Origin: Paraburkholderia podalyriae
Lineage (GTDB): Bacteria; Pseudomonadota; Gammaproteobacteria; Burkholderiales; Burkholderiaceae
Direction: 5' to 3'
Assembly: GCF_014397785.1 (NCBI RefSeq)
Contig: NZ_VZQQ01000039.1
Span: 1 to 61,849, forward strand
DNA length: 61,849 nucleotides
Shown here: positions 7,615 to 16,676 of the stretch, piece by piece
Position numbering within the stretch: position 1 is the stretch's first letter
Layout of the letters: each line of letters opens with the position of its first letter
The notes under the pieces: generated by a model
Seen by the model: the letters and a program-made list of their open reading frames with translations, nothing else
Database searches by the model: none
What the model was told of the DNA's origin: nothing
Position numbers and translations under genes: made by a program

Positions 7615-9147
7615 ATGATGATCAACAACGATATCAATCAGCGCACGGTGCAGACTCCCGCCAACAGCTTCCCGACCGAAGGCTTCGACGACGCGGCCGA
7701 AGCCGTCACCCGCCTCGCCGCGATCTACGAGGCGAACACGTCGTTTCTGCGCGATGCGTTCGCGCGCTATCGCCGCAACGAGCAGTTCGACCATCGCGTG
7801 CGCGCCTGCTATCCGTTCGTGCGCGTGCGTACCGAGGTCAACACGCACGTCGATTCGCGTCGCTCCTACGGGTTCGTCGCGGGGCCGGGCGTGTTCGAGA
7901 CGACCGTCACGCGACCCGACCTGTTCGGCAACTACTATCGCGAGCAGCTGCGGCTGCTGGCGAAGAACCATCACGTGCAGATCGAGGTCGGCGTGTCGGA
8001 CCACCCGATTCCGATTCATTTCGCGTTCGCCGAGGGCATCCACCTCGAAGGCGATCTGGACCGCGAGCGCCTGTTCCTGATGCGCGACATCTTCGATACC
8101 CCCGATCTCGCGCTGCTCGACGACCGCATCGTCAACGGCACGTACGAGCCGCTGCCGGGCGAGCCGCATCCGCTCGCATTGTTTACGGCGGCGCGCGTCG
8201 ATTTTTCGCTGCATCGGCTGAAGCACTACACGGCGACGGCGCCGACGCATGTCCAGAACTACGTGCTGTACACGAACTACCAGTTCTATATCGACGAATT
8301 CGTGAAGCTCGGCCGCGACATGATGGCCCGTACCGGCGACGACGAGTTGCGCGCCTATCGCAGCGAATACACGTCGTTCGTCGAGCCCGGCGACGTCGTC
8401 ACGTATAACGAGAATCTCGGCGAGCAGGCGCGGGAGGGTACGCCGCCGCCACGTCTGCCGCAGATGCCCGCGTATCACCTGAAACGCGCGGACGGCAGCG
8501 GCATCACGATGATCAACATTGGGGTCGGTCCGTCGAATGCGAAGACGATCACCGATCACATCGCGGTGCTGCGTCCGCATGCATGGATCATGCTCGGCCA
8601 CTGCGCGGGGCTGCGCAACACGCAGCGTCTTGGCGACTACGTGCTCGCGCACGGCTATGTGCGCGAAGATCATGTGCTCGATGCCGATCTGCCGCTGTGG
8701 GTACCGATACCGGCGCTCGCCGAAGTGCAGGTCGCGCTCGAGCGCGCGGTCGCGCAGGTCACGCAGCTCGATGGCGTCGAGCTGAAGCGCGTGATGCGCA
8801 CCGGCACGGTGGCGAGCGTCGACAATCGCAACTGGGAGCTGCGCGATCATCGCGAGCCGGTGCAGCGGCTGTCGCAGAGCCGCGCGATCGCGCTCGATAT
8901 GGAAAGCGCGACGATCGCCGCGAACGGCTTCCGCTTCCGCGTGCCTTACGGCACGTTGCTGTGCGTGTCGGACAAGCCGCTGCACGGCGAGCTGAAGCTG
9001 CCGGGCATGGCCGATCAGTTCTATCGCGCGCAGGTCGATCAGCATCTGCAGATCGGCGTGAAGGCGATGGAACTGTTGCGGATGAACGGGCTGCATCGGT
9101 TGCATAGCCGCAAGCTGCGGAGTTTCGCGGAAGTGGCCTTTCAGTAA
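7615..9147 (+). CDS. amn: AMP nucleosidase
   Basis: 510-residue enzyme that hydrolyses AMP to adenine and ribose 5-phosphate, balancing adenylate pools. An N-terminal AMP-nucleosidase domain (to about 190) precedes a nucleoside-phosphorylase fold with the phosphate/ribose loop IGVGPSN, the GHCAGLR segment, ALDMESATIAANG and the SDKPLHGE motif that carries the base-protonating Asp. Slightly longer than the E. coli enzyme. Two ATG codons are adjacent at 7615 and 7618; the GAAAAGGGTGA site at 7600-7610 serves either. Monocistronic. Confidence 0.95.
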   Translation: MMINNDINQRTVQTPANSFPTEGFDDAAEAVTRLAAIYEANTSFLRDAFARYRRNEQFDHRVRACYPFVRVRTEVNTHVDSRRSYGFVAGPGVFETTVTRPDLFGNYYREQLRLLAKNHHVQIEVGVSDHPIPIHFAFAEGIHLEGDLDRERLFLMRDIFDTPDLALLDDRIVNGTYEPLPGEPHPLALFTAARVDFSLHRLKHYTATAPTHVQNYVLYTNYQFYIDEFVKLGRDMMARTGDDELRAYRSEYTSFVEPGDVVTYNENLGEQAREGTPPPRLPQMPAYHLKRADGSGITMINIGVGPSNAKTITDHIAVLRPHAWIMLGHCAGLRNTQRLGDYVLAHGYVREDHVLDADLPLWVPIPALAEVQVALERAVAQVTQLDGVELKRVMRTGTVASVDNRNWELRDHREPVQRLSQSRAIALDMESATIAANGFRFRVPYGTLLCVSDKPLHGELKLPGMADQFYRAQVDQHLQIGVKAMELLRMNGLHRLHSRKLRSFAEVAFQ

Positions 9148-9291
9148 CTCAGGCCGAGTTTGGCCTACCGGAACTTTCTGTTTCAGCGGGAAAGAAATGG
9201 CAATAACGGGTGAGGCGTTCTCGCTGATCGAACGGAGCATAGCCGTCCTTATCAATCGGCTTCGTTGGTTGTTGCGGGAACGCTTGCCGGT

Positions 9292-9822
9292 TCAACCCTG
9301 CCCGAACCCGGTCAACCCGATCAGGCTTCCCGCGGCCAGTAGCCATAGCGGATGAATCCGCGTCTTCGTCGCCATCACGGCCGTGAACGCGGTAATCGCC
9401 CACGCTATCGCGGTCGGGCTCGACGCGCGCGCGATCAGCGCCGCGCTCGCCGCGACGAGACCGGCCGTCACCGGCACGAGTCCAAGCTGCGCATAGCGGC
9501 GCCACGGTCGGTCCTTGAAGCGGTCCCATGCATGCATCGCGAGAATCGTCACGAGCGACGACGGCCCGAACTTCGCAAAAGAGGTGACGAGCATGCCGGG
9601 CCAACCGGCAACATGCCAGCCGATCAGCGTGACGATCATCAGATTCGAGCCGGGCGCGGCTTGAGCGAGCGCGAACAGCGCGCTGAACTCGCTGGCCGGC
9701 ATCCAGTGATGCACGTCGACCACCTGCCGCTGCATCTCCGGAAGGATCGTATTGCCGCCGCCGAACGCGAGCAGCGACAGCTGGCTGAAAATCGCCGCGA
9801 GAGAAACGAGCGTGTCATTCAT
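9292..9822 (-). CDS. chrA: chromate transporter, short-chain subunit 2
   Basis: 176-residue half-size CHR-family membrane protein; CHR proteins export chromate through the inner membrane. The family signatures are present: the FGGGNTILPEMQRQVV start, PGSNLMIVTLIGWHVAG and FAKFGPSSLVT. About five hydrophobic segments. Its ATG overlaps the stop of the preceding half-gene by 4 bp (ATGA), so the pair is coupled and probably forms a heterodimer equal to one long-chain ChrA. Confidence 0.88.
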   Translation of the reverse strand: MNDTLVSLAAIFSQLSLLAFGGGNTILPEMQRQVVDVHHWMPASEFSALFALAQAAPGSNLMIVTLIGWHVAGWPGMLVTSFAKFGPSSLVTILAMHAWDRFKDRPWRRYAQLGLVPVTAGLVAASAALIARASSPTAIAWAITAFTAVMATKTRIHPLWLLAAGSLIGLTGFGQG

Positions 9823-10382
9823 CGCGCGCTCCTTGCTGCAACATAGATGCTGAGCGGCGTGAGCACCAGCATCGTCGGCAGCAGCGGCAATCGCAGCACG
9901 GCAATCGCGACGAAGCCGAGCCCGGCGATCAGCGCGGCAAGCGGCTTGTTGCGCAACGGCAGCACCATCTTGAACGCCATCGAAATCAGCAGGCCCGAGG
10001 CCGCCGCGGCGAGCCCCGCGAACAGATGACGCACGTGCGGATCGTTCTGCGTGTGCTCGTACAACACGCCGAGCCCGATCACCACCAGCGAAGGCCCGGC
10101 GATCAAGCCGAGCAAACCGGCCAGCGCGCCGGCCACGCCGCGAAAGCGCATGCCGATCGCGACGGACAAATTGATCACGTTGCCGCCTGGCAGGAATTGA
10201 CATAGGCCGAGCAGGTCGGTGAATTCGTCACTGGTGAGCCAACGGCGTTGTTCGACGAGCGCGCGGCGCGCGAGCGGCAACGCGCCGCCGAATGAAATGA
10301 GGCCGAGGCGGAGAAAGCCGCCGAAGATCTCACACAATGTCGGCGCGAGCGCGGCTTCGGGCGAGGTGAGTTCGTTGTCCAT
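9819..10382 (-). CDS. chrA: chromate transporter, short-chain subunit 1
   Basis: 187-residue first half of the two-gene CHR pair. It carries the matching signatures LGLISFGGALPLARRALVE, LPGGNVINLSVAIG and GLLGLIAGPSLV, with the opposite membrane topology expected of the N-terminal half of full-length ChrA. The two short genes occupy the place a single long chrA has in many relatives. No chrB regulator is visible. The natural substrate may be another oxyanion such as sulfate. Confidence 0.88.
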   Translation of the reverse strand: MDNELTSPEAALAPTLCEIFGGFLRLGLISFGGALPLARRALVEQRRWLTSDEFTDLLGLCQFLPGGNVINLSVAIGMRFRGVAGALAGLLGLIAGPSLVVIGLGVLYEHTQNDPHVRHLFAGLAAAASGLLISMAFKMVLPLRNKPLAALIAGLGFVAIAVLRLPLLPTMLVLTPLSIYVAARSAR

Positions 10383-10487
10383 ATTGCAAGATTCGAGTAC
10401 AGGCTGAGCAGGTTAGCGCCGGACGGCACGCGTGCAAGACGAATGATTCGCCAATGTGGTCGACAGTAAGCGCGCCGCAAACTGGCC

Positions 10488-10523
10488 TGCAAAACGAAAG
10501 CGGGCAGCCCGAAGGCTGCCCGC
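10488..10523 (-). terminator. intrinsic terminator of the LOG-family gene
   Basis: A perfect 10-bp stem, GCGGGCAGCC / GGCTGCCCGC (10500-10523), reads on the minus strand with a TTCG tetraloop and is followed by TTTCGTTTT. It ends transcription of the gene whose stop is at 10583 before the chromate genes. Confidence 0.75.
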
Positions 10524-10582
10524 CATGTGCGCGACGAGGAGCATCGTGCTACGCGTAATGCGAGGCGCGCAGCGTCATGCCA

Positions 10583-11326
10583 TCACAGGTAGAACATCCG
10601 GTCTTCTTCCGACTTGACCGGATGAACTTCGCCTTCCTCGCGGTCTTCGTAGAACTTGAGCACCGCATCGAGCACCTGGTCCGGATTGTCGATCACCTGC
10701 ATCAGATCGATGTCGGTCGGATTGATCAAACCCATCGGGATCAGCGAACTCTTGAACCATGCGAGCAGACCCTCCCAGAACTCGGCGCCGACCAGAATGA
10801 TCGGCACGTGGCGGGACTTCTTGGTCTGAATCAGCGTGAGCACTTCGGCCAGTTCGTCGAGCGTGCCGAAGCCGCCGGGCATCACGATGACTGCGTCCGA
10901 ATTCTTCACGAACGTGACCTTGCGCGTGAAGAAATGGCGGAAGCGCAGCGAGATGTCCTGCCACTGGTTGCCCGACTGCTCGTGCGGCAACTCGATGTTC
11001 AGACCGACCGAAGGCGCCTTGCCCGCATGCGCGCCCTTGTTGGCCGCTTCCATGATGCCGGGGCCGCCGCCGGAGATCACCGCGAAGCCCGCATCCGACA
11101 ATTTGCGCGCGATCTGCGTGGCGAGTTTGTAGTACGGCGAGTTCGGTTTCAGGCGCGCCGAACCATAGATGCTGACCGCCGGGCGAATCTCCGACAGGTA
11201 CTCGGTCGCCTCGATAAACTCTGCCATAATCGTGAACATCTGCCACGATGCGCGGGCTTTTTTGGCCGTTGCGCGCTCTTGATCTGCGAGCGATCGCAGA
11301 CTCGGAATCACTTTTCTCTTAGTCAT
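10583..11326 (-). CDS. LOG-family (TIGR00730) Rossmann-fold protein
   Basis: 247-residue protein of the LOG/lysine-decarboxylase-like family, many of which are cytokinin-activating phosphoribohydrolases or nucleotide 5'-monophosphate nucleosidases. The signatures GGGPGIMEAANKGA (86-99) and PGGFGTLDE (150-158) are complete. A charged N-terminal helix (1-50) precedes the core. Its start codon is one base from the polA start on the other strand. Ribosome-binding sequence is weak (CAGG); an internal Met30 is a less likely start because the N-terminal segment looks conserved in relatives. The substrate is unknown. Confidence 0.85.
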   Translation of the reverse strand: MTKRKVIPSLRSLADQERATAKKARASWQMFTIMAEFIEATEYLSEIRPAVSIYGSARLKPNSPYYKLATQIARKLSDAGFAVISGGGPGIMEAANKGAHAGKAPSVGLNIELPHEQSGNQWQDISLRFRHFFTRKVTFVKNSDAVIVMPGGFGTLDELAEVLTLIQTKKSRHVPIILVGAEFWEGLLAWFKSSLIPMGLINPTDIDLMQVIDNPDQVLDAVLKFYEDREEGEVHPVKSEEDRMFYL

Positions 11327-11327
11327 A

Positions 11328-14069
11328 ATGCCTGAAGAACGAAGCCTTGAAGGTAAGACCCTGCTGTTGGTCGACGGTTCGAGTTATCTATACCGGGCCT
11401 ACCATGCGATGCCTGATCTGCGCGGTCCCGAGGGTGGCCCCACAGGTGCGCTCTATGGGATGATCAACATGCTGCGGCGCATGCGCAAGGAAGTCACAGC
11501 AGAGTATAGCGCGTGCGTGTTCGACGCCAAGGGCAAAACGTTTCGCGACGACTGGTATCCGGATTACAAGGCGAACCGTCCGTCGATGCCGGAAGATCTT
11601 GCCCGGCAGATCGAGCCGATTCACGTCGCGGTGCGTGCCCTCGGCTGGCCGCTGCTGATGATTGAGCGCGTCGAAGCGGATGACGTGATCGGCACGCTGT
11701 GCACCGAGGCGGAAAAGCTCGGCATGAACGTGGTCGTGTCGACCGGTGACAAGGACCTCGCGCAGCTCGTGTCGAACCGCGTGACGCTCGTCAATACTAT
11801 GACCAACGAAACGCTCGACCGCGACGCCGTGGTCGCGAAGTTCGGTGTGCCGCCGGAGCGCATTATCGATTATCTGTCGCTGATCGGCGATACGGTCGAC
11901 AACGTGCCCGGCGTCGAGAAATGTGGCCCGAAAACCGCGGTCAAATGGTTGACGCAGTACGAGTCGCTGGACGGCATCGTCGAGCATGCGAGCGAGATCA
12001 AGGGCGCGGTCGGCGAGAATCTGCGCCGCGCGCTGGACTTTTTGCCGATGGCGCGCAAGCTCGTCACAGTCGAGCGTCATTGCGATCTGACCGGGCACAT
12101 CGTGTCGATCGAGGAAAGTTTGCCGAGTCTTCCCGAGTCGCGCGGAGAGTTGCGCGAGGTCTTCACGCGTCACGGCTTCAAGACGTGGTTGCGCGAAGTC
12201 GAAATCGCCGATGCGGTCGAAGGCCCGGAAACCGACGTGCCGCCCGCGTTGTCCGTCGATCACGAACGCCACTACGAGACCGTGCAAACCCGGGAGCAGC
12301 TCGACACGTGGCTCGATAAGATCAACGCGGCCGAGCTGACTTCGTTCGACACCGAGACCACGTCGCTCGATCCGATGATCGCGCAGATCGTCGGCTTGTC
12401 GCTGTCGGTCGAAGCGGGCCGCGCCGCGTATGTGCCCCTTGCGCATCGCGGCCCCGACGCGCCGGTGCAGTTGCCGCGCGACGAAGTGCTCGCGAAGCTC
12501 AAGCCGTGGCTCGAAAGCGCGGACCACAAGAAGGTCGGCCAGCATCTGAAGTATGACGAACAGGTGCTCGCGAATTACGGCATCGAAATGCGCGGCGTTG
12601 AGCATGACACGCTGCTGCAATCATACGTACTCGAATCGCATCGCACGCACGACATGGACAGCCTCGCGCTGCGCCATCTCGGCGTGAACACGATCAAGTA
12701 CGAAGAGGTCGCGGGCAAGGGCGCGCAGCAGATCGGCTTCGACGAGGTCGCGCTCGACAAAGCCGCCGAATACGCGGCCGAAGACGCCGACATCACGCTC
12801 CGTTTGCATCAGGCATTGCATCCGCAGATCGCCGCGGAGAAGACACTCGACCACGTATATCGCGAGATCGAAGTGCCGACCTCGCGTGTGCTGCGCAAGA
12901 TGGAGCGCACCGGGGTGCTGATCGACGCGGAGAAATTGCGTCAGCAGAGCAGTGAGATCGCCACGCGTCTGATCGAGCTCGAAGCCAAGGCGTACGAGCT
13001 GGCCGGCGGCGAATTCAACCTCGGCTCGCCGAAGCAGATCGGTCAGATTTTCTTCGAGAAGCTCGAACTGCCGGTCATCAAGAAGACGCCGAGCGGCGCG
13101 CCGTCCACCGACGAAGAGGTGTTGCAGAAGCTCGCGGAAGACTATCCGTTGCCTAAGATCCTGCTCGAACATCGCGGCCTGTCGAAGCTGAAGTCCACCT
13201 ATACCGACAAGCTGCCGCGCATGGTCAATCCGCAAACGGGCCGCGTGCATACGAACTACGCGCAGGCCGTCGCTGTGACCGGGCGGCTCGCGTCGAACGA
13301 TCCGAACCTGCAGAACATTCCGGTGCGTACCGGCGAGGGCCGCCGCATTCGCGAGGCGTTCATCGCGCCGCCGGGGCGCAAGCTCGTATCCGCCGACTAT
13401 TCGCAGATCGAATTGCGCATCATGGCGCACATCTCCGGCGACGAAGCGCTGATGCGCGCGTTCTCGCACGGCGAGGACATTCACCGCGCGACCGCGTCGG
13501 AAATCTTCAGCGTGACGCCGCTCGAAGTGTCGAGCGATCAGCGGCGCGTCGCGAAGGTCATCAACTTTGGTCTCATCTACGGCATGAGCGCGTTCGGCCT
13601 CGCGTCGAACCTCGGCATCACGCGCGATGCGGCGAAGATGTATATCGACCGCTACTTCGCGCGCTATCCTGGTGTCGCGCGCTATATGGACGAGACGCGT
13701 TCGAGCGCGAAGGCGAAGGGCTACGTCGAAACGGTGTTCGGCCGCCGTCTGTGGCTGCCCGAGATCAACGGCGGCAACGGTCCGCGCCGCCAGGCCGCCG
13801 AGCGTGCCGCGATCAATGCGCCGATGCAGGGCACCGCGGCCGACCTGATCAAGATGTCGATGATTGCCGTGCAGAACTGGATCGAAGACTCGAAGATCGG
13901 CACGCGCATGATCATGCAGGTGCACGACGAACTGATTCTCGAAGTACCTGACGCTGAGTTGTCCGAAGTCCGCAAGCGCCTGCCCGAGCTGATGTGCGGC
14001 GTCGCCGCGCTGAAGGTGCCGCTCGTCGCAGAAGTTGGCGCGGGCCTGAACTGGGAGGAGGCGCATTGA
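11328..14069 (+). CDS. polA: DNA polymerase I
   Basis: 913-residue DNA polymerase I with all three activities. The 5' nuclease domain (1 to about 290) includes VDGSSYLYRAYH and the GDTVDNVPGV helix-hairpin region. The 3'-5' exonuclease is intact: FDTETTSLDP (motif I), QHLKYDEQVL (II) and YAAEDADITL (III). Polymerase motifs are VSADYSQIELRI (A), RRVAKVINFGLIYG (B) and MQVHDELILEV (C). It repairs and replaces Okazaki primers. No strong ribosome-binding site precedes the ATG, and its leader must lie antisense to the divergent LOG gene. Confidence 0.98.
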   Translation: MPEERSLEGKTLLLVDGSSYLYRAYHAMPDLRGPEGGPTGALYGMINMLRRMRKEVTAEYSACVFDAKGKTFRDDWYPDYKANRPSMPEDLARQIEPIHVAVRALGWPLLMIERVEADDVIGTLCTEAEKLGMNVVVSTGDKDLAQLVSNRVTLVNTMTNETLDRDAVVAKFGVPPERIIDYLSLIGDTVDNVPGVEKCGPKTAVKWLTQYESLDGIVEHASEIKGAVGENLRRALDFLPMARKLVTVERHCDLTGHIVSIEESLPSLPESRGELREVFTRHGFKTWLREVEIADAVEGPETDVPPALSVDHERHYETVQTREQLDTWLDKINAAELTSFDTETTSLDPMIAQIVGLSLSVEAGRAAYVPLAHRGPDAPVQLPRDEVLAKLKPWLESADHKKVGQHLKYDEQVLANYGIEMRGVEHDTLLQSYVLESHRTHDMDSLALRHLGVNTIKYEEVAGKGAQQIGFDEVALDKAAEYAAEDADITLRLHQALHPQIAAEKTLDHVYREIEVPTSRVLRKMERTGVLIDAEKLRQQSSEIATRLIELEAKAYELAGGEFNLGSPKQIGQIFFEKLELPVIKKTPSGAPSTDEEVLQKLAEDYPLPKILLEHRGLSKLKSTYTDKLPRMVNPQTGRVHTNYAQAVAVTGRLASNDPNLQNIPVRTGEGRRIREAFIAPPGRKLVSADYSQIELRIMAHISGDEALMRAFSHGEDIHRATASEIFSVTPLEVSSDQRRVAKVINFGLIYGMSAFGLASNLGITRDAAKMYIDRYFARYPGVARYMDETRSSAKAKGYVETVFGRRLWLPEINGGNGPRRQAAERAAINAPMQGTAADLIKMSMIAVQNWIEDSKIGTRMIMQVHDELILEVPDAELSEVRKRLPELMCGVAALKVPLVAEVGAGLNWEEAH

Positions 14070-14237
14070 CTTGCCTGTGACATGAGCACGATCAGCGCAC
14101 GATAACGTCGTGCGCATGTCACACATGCGTTTTGGCGACTTGTGACTTCTCGTGCGGGTCGAGGACAATCGGTTCAGGACGGCGCATTCATGCGCGGCGT
14201 CGCGACAGATAATTCATCGGCTACACGGAGAAGTGCA

Positions 14238-15593
14238 ATGCATCGATTTATCGTCGTTGGCGGAGGTGCGGGAGGACTGGAACTGGCGACTCGCCTTGGC
14301 GATCGCTATGGTTCCCGCAAGAAAGGGAGCCGCCCGCAGGCCCAGGTCACGCTGGTCGACCGCTATCCGACCCATATCTGGAAACCGCTGCTGCACGAGG
14401 TGGCGGCGGGCAGCATGGACCCGTTCACGCAGGAGCTCGAGTACGCGGCGCAGGCGCGCTGGCATGGCTTCGAGTTCCAGCAAGGCGAGCTGACCGGGCT
14501 CGACCGCGCGAACCGGCGCATCACGCTCGGCACCGTGCTCGACGACGACGGCGCCGAACTGCTGCCCGAACGCGAGCTCGAATACGACACGCTGGTCATC
14601 GCGATTGGCAGTACGACGGCCTTCTTCGGCGTCAAGGGCGCGGCCGAATTCTCCATCGCACTCGATACGGTGAGTCAGGCCGAGCGCTTCCGCAAGCGCC
14701 TGATCGCGGCTTGCATACGCGCCGAACATCAGGTGCACGAGCCCGTCGAGTCGAGACCGGGACCCGGCACGTCGACGTCCAGCGAGCCGCGCATTCAGGT
14801 GGCGATTGTCGGCGGCGGCGCGACGGGGGTCGAGTTGTCGGCGGAGTTGCGCAATACGGCGCAGGTGTTGTCCGCGTACGGCTTGCACAAGCTCGATCCG
14901 CGGCATGACGTCGGCATCGTGCTGATCGAGGCGGGGCCGCGCATTCTGCCCGCGTTGCAGGAGCGAGTTTCTACGGCCACCGCCGAATTGCTGACCAAGC
15001 TTGGCGTGAAGCTGATGATCGGCGAGACCGTGGCCGAGGTCGCGCCGGGCTACATCCGCACCGCCAGCGGTCACACGGTGCGCGCCGATCTGACGGTGTG
15101 GGCGGCGGGCATCAAGGCGCCGGCGGTACTCGGTCAGCTCGACGGGCTGCCGGTCAACCGGCTCGGCCAGCTGGTCGTGCGCCGCACGCTCCAAACCGAG
15201 ATCGACGACAACATCTTCGCGCTCGGTGACTGCGCGGCCTGCGAGTGGCCGGGCAATGAGCGCAACGTGCCGCCGCGCGCGCAGGCCGCGCATCAGCAGG
15301 CGACCTTTCTGCTGAAGGCACTGGCGGCGCGCCTCGACAACAGGCCGCTGCCGGAATTCACCTATCGCGACTTCGGTTCGTTGGTTTCGCTCGGGCACTT
15401 CAGCGCGGTCGGCAATTTGATGGGCGGGGTGATCGGCGGCAATATGCTGATCGAAGGGCTGTTCGCGCGCTTCATGTACATGTCGCTGTACCGGCTGCAT
15501 ATCGCAGCGCTGCATGGCTATCCACGCATGGTCCTCGACACCTTCGCGCACTGGTTGCGCCGTACCACGCTGCCGCGCGTCAAGCTGCACTGA
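14238..15593 (+). CDS. type II NADH dehydrogenase / NAD(P)H-FAD oxidoreductase
   Basis: 451-residue flavoprotein of the NDH-2 family, a non-proton-pumping NADH:quinone oxidoreductase attached to the inner membrane. Two Rossmann dinucleotide motifs are visible, VVGGGAGGLE near residue 5 (FAD) and VGGGATGVE near residue 190 (NADH), plus IFALGDCAA, which places FAD near the end. The C-terminal part (HGYPRMVLDTFAHWLRR) is the amphipathic membrane anchor. A Ser/Pro-rich insert lies just before the second motif. The ATG at 14238 follows ACGGAG; an upstream in-frame start has no support. Confidence 0.88.
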   Translation: MHRFIVVGGGAGGLELATRLGDRYGSRKKGSRPQAQVTLVDRYPTHIWKPLLHEVAAGSMDPFTQELEYAAQARWHGFEFQQGELTGLDRANRRITLGTVLDDDGAELLPERELEYDTLVIAIGSTTAFFGVKGAAEFSIALDTVSQAERFRKRLIAACIRAEHQVHEPVESRPGPGTSTSSEPRIQVAIVGGGATGVELSAELRNTAQVLSAYGLHKLDPRHDVGIVLIEAGPRILPALQERVSTATAELLTKLGVKLMIGETVAEVAPGYIRTASGHTVRADLTVWAAGIKAPAVLGQLDGLPVNRLGQLVVRRTLQTEIDDNIFALGDCAACEWPGNERNVPPRAQAAHQQATFLLKALAARLDNRPLPEFTYRDFGSLVSLGHFSAVGNLMGGVIGGNMLIEGLFARFMYMSLYRLHIAALHGYPRMVLDTFAHWLRRTTLPRVKLH

Positions 15594-15683
15594 CGCACGC
15601 GGACGTTCTCCTCAGTTGATTCTGCAACGGGATGCGCGCCAGGCGTATCCTGTTGCCTCAAACAATTCTTCGAGGAGCGCCAC

Positions 15684-16556
15684 ATGCTGAAGCCTGAAGT
15701 CGACTGTCTGGTGCCGCACGTTCCGTTCGATCGGCGCACCTTCATGAAGGCCGCGCTCGGCACCGGTTTCGCGGCGGCGGTGCTGCCAGTGTCGGCGCAA
15801 ACCATCCATACCGACAGCGACGGCCTCGAAGCCGGGGAAGTTGCGTTCCATTCGGGCGGTACGCTGATACCGGCCTATCGCGCGCAGCCGAAGGGCAAGA
15901 CGCATTTGCCGGTGATCCTCGTCGTGCATGAGGCTTTCGGCGTGCACGAGCATATCGCGGACGTCTGCCGGCGCTTCGCGAAGCTGGGCTATCTGGCGAT
16001 CGCGCCGAACCTGTTCGAGCGCGAGGGCGATCCGACCGTCTACACGAGTATCCAGCAACTGAGCGATCAACTGCTCAGCAAGGTACCCGACGAGCAGGTG
16101 CTGGCCGACCTCGACGCGGCCGCTGCATGGGCCGGCGAAAACGGCGGTGACCTGAACCGGCTCGGCGTGAACGGCTTCTGCTGGGGTGGGCGCATCTCGT
16201 GGCTCTATGCCGAACACAATCCGCGCGTGAAGGCGGGGGTCGCCTGGGATGGTGGCGTGACCGGCGCGAAGAATCCGATGACGCCGGCCAATCCGATCGA
16301 TCTCGTCGCTGACCTTCATGCGCCGGTGCTCGGCCTGTACGGGCGTCAGGATCAAAGCATTCCGCAGGACACGCTCGCGCAGATGAAGCAGGCGATCGCG
16401 CAAGGGCCGCAAGCGGGCCGCGGCTCGCAGTTCGTCGTTTATGACGACGCAGGGCACGCATTTTTCGCCGATTACCGCCCGAGCTACAGGAAGGCCGATG
16501 CCGAGGATGGCTGGCGTCGCACGCTGGTGTGGTTCAAGCAGCACGGCGTGGCTTGA
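15684..16556 (+). CDS. Tat-exported dienelactone hydrolase family protein
   Basis: 290-residue alpha/beta-hydrolase related to carboxymethylenebutenolidase. The N terminus has a twin-arginine signal (DRRTFMKAALGTGF, cleavage near SAQ at 37-39), so the enzyme is periplasmic. The triad is Cys166 (GFCWGGR), Asp223 and His258 (DDAGHAFF), with the Glu83 that modulates the cysteine in classical dienelactone hydrolase. The exported form is common in proteobacteria, and its physiological substrate is not established. A GAGGAG site precedes the ATG. Monocistronic. Confidence 0.88.
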   Translation: MLKPEVDCLVPHVPFDRRTFMKAALGTGFAAAVLPVSAQTIHTDSDGLEAGEVAFHSGGTLIPAYRAQPKGKTHLPVILVVHEAFGVHEHIADVCRRFAKLGYLAIAPNLFEREGDPTVYTSIQQLSDQLLSKVPDEQVLADLDAAAAWAGENGGDLNRLGVNGFCWGGRISWLYAEHNPRVKAGVAWDGGVTGAKNPMTPANPIDLVADLHAPVLGLYGRQDQSIPQDTLAQMKQAIAQGPQAGRGSQFVVYDDAGHAFFADYRPSYRKADAEDGWRRTLVWFKQHGVA

Positions 16557-16616
16557 AGGGCTGCTCGAAAGCCTCGCGTCTCGTTGGACTAGCGATACAT
16601 CCGATGAATAAAGACT

Positions 16617-16638
16617 GTTGCCGCCTGGCAGCGGCAAC
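16617..16638. terminator. hairpin between convergent genes
   Basis: GTTGCCGC / GCGGCAAC, an 8-bp stem with a 6-nt loop, lies between the ends of the convergent hydrolase and sulfurtransferase genes. On the minus strand it is followed by AGTCTTTATTC, which supports a terminator for the sulfurtransferase; it may act in both directions. Confidence 0.45.
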
Positions 16639-16676
16639 GGCCTTTCTGCCTGGTTACGACTTGCCGCGACTTGTGC

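Noticed and set aside
9292..10382. Chromate transporter split by a frameshift
   Set aside because: Both halves have proper starts, family motifs and a 4-bp ATGA overlap, as in the known two-gene short-chain CHR type, so this is not a broken long gene.
12621..14168. 515-codon open frame on the minus strand opposite polA (and similar long frames opposite amn, dxs and hppD)
   Set aside because: These are antisense shadows of strong GC-biased genes: no ribosome-binding sites, low-complexity Arg/Ala/His-rich products, no recognisable domains.
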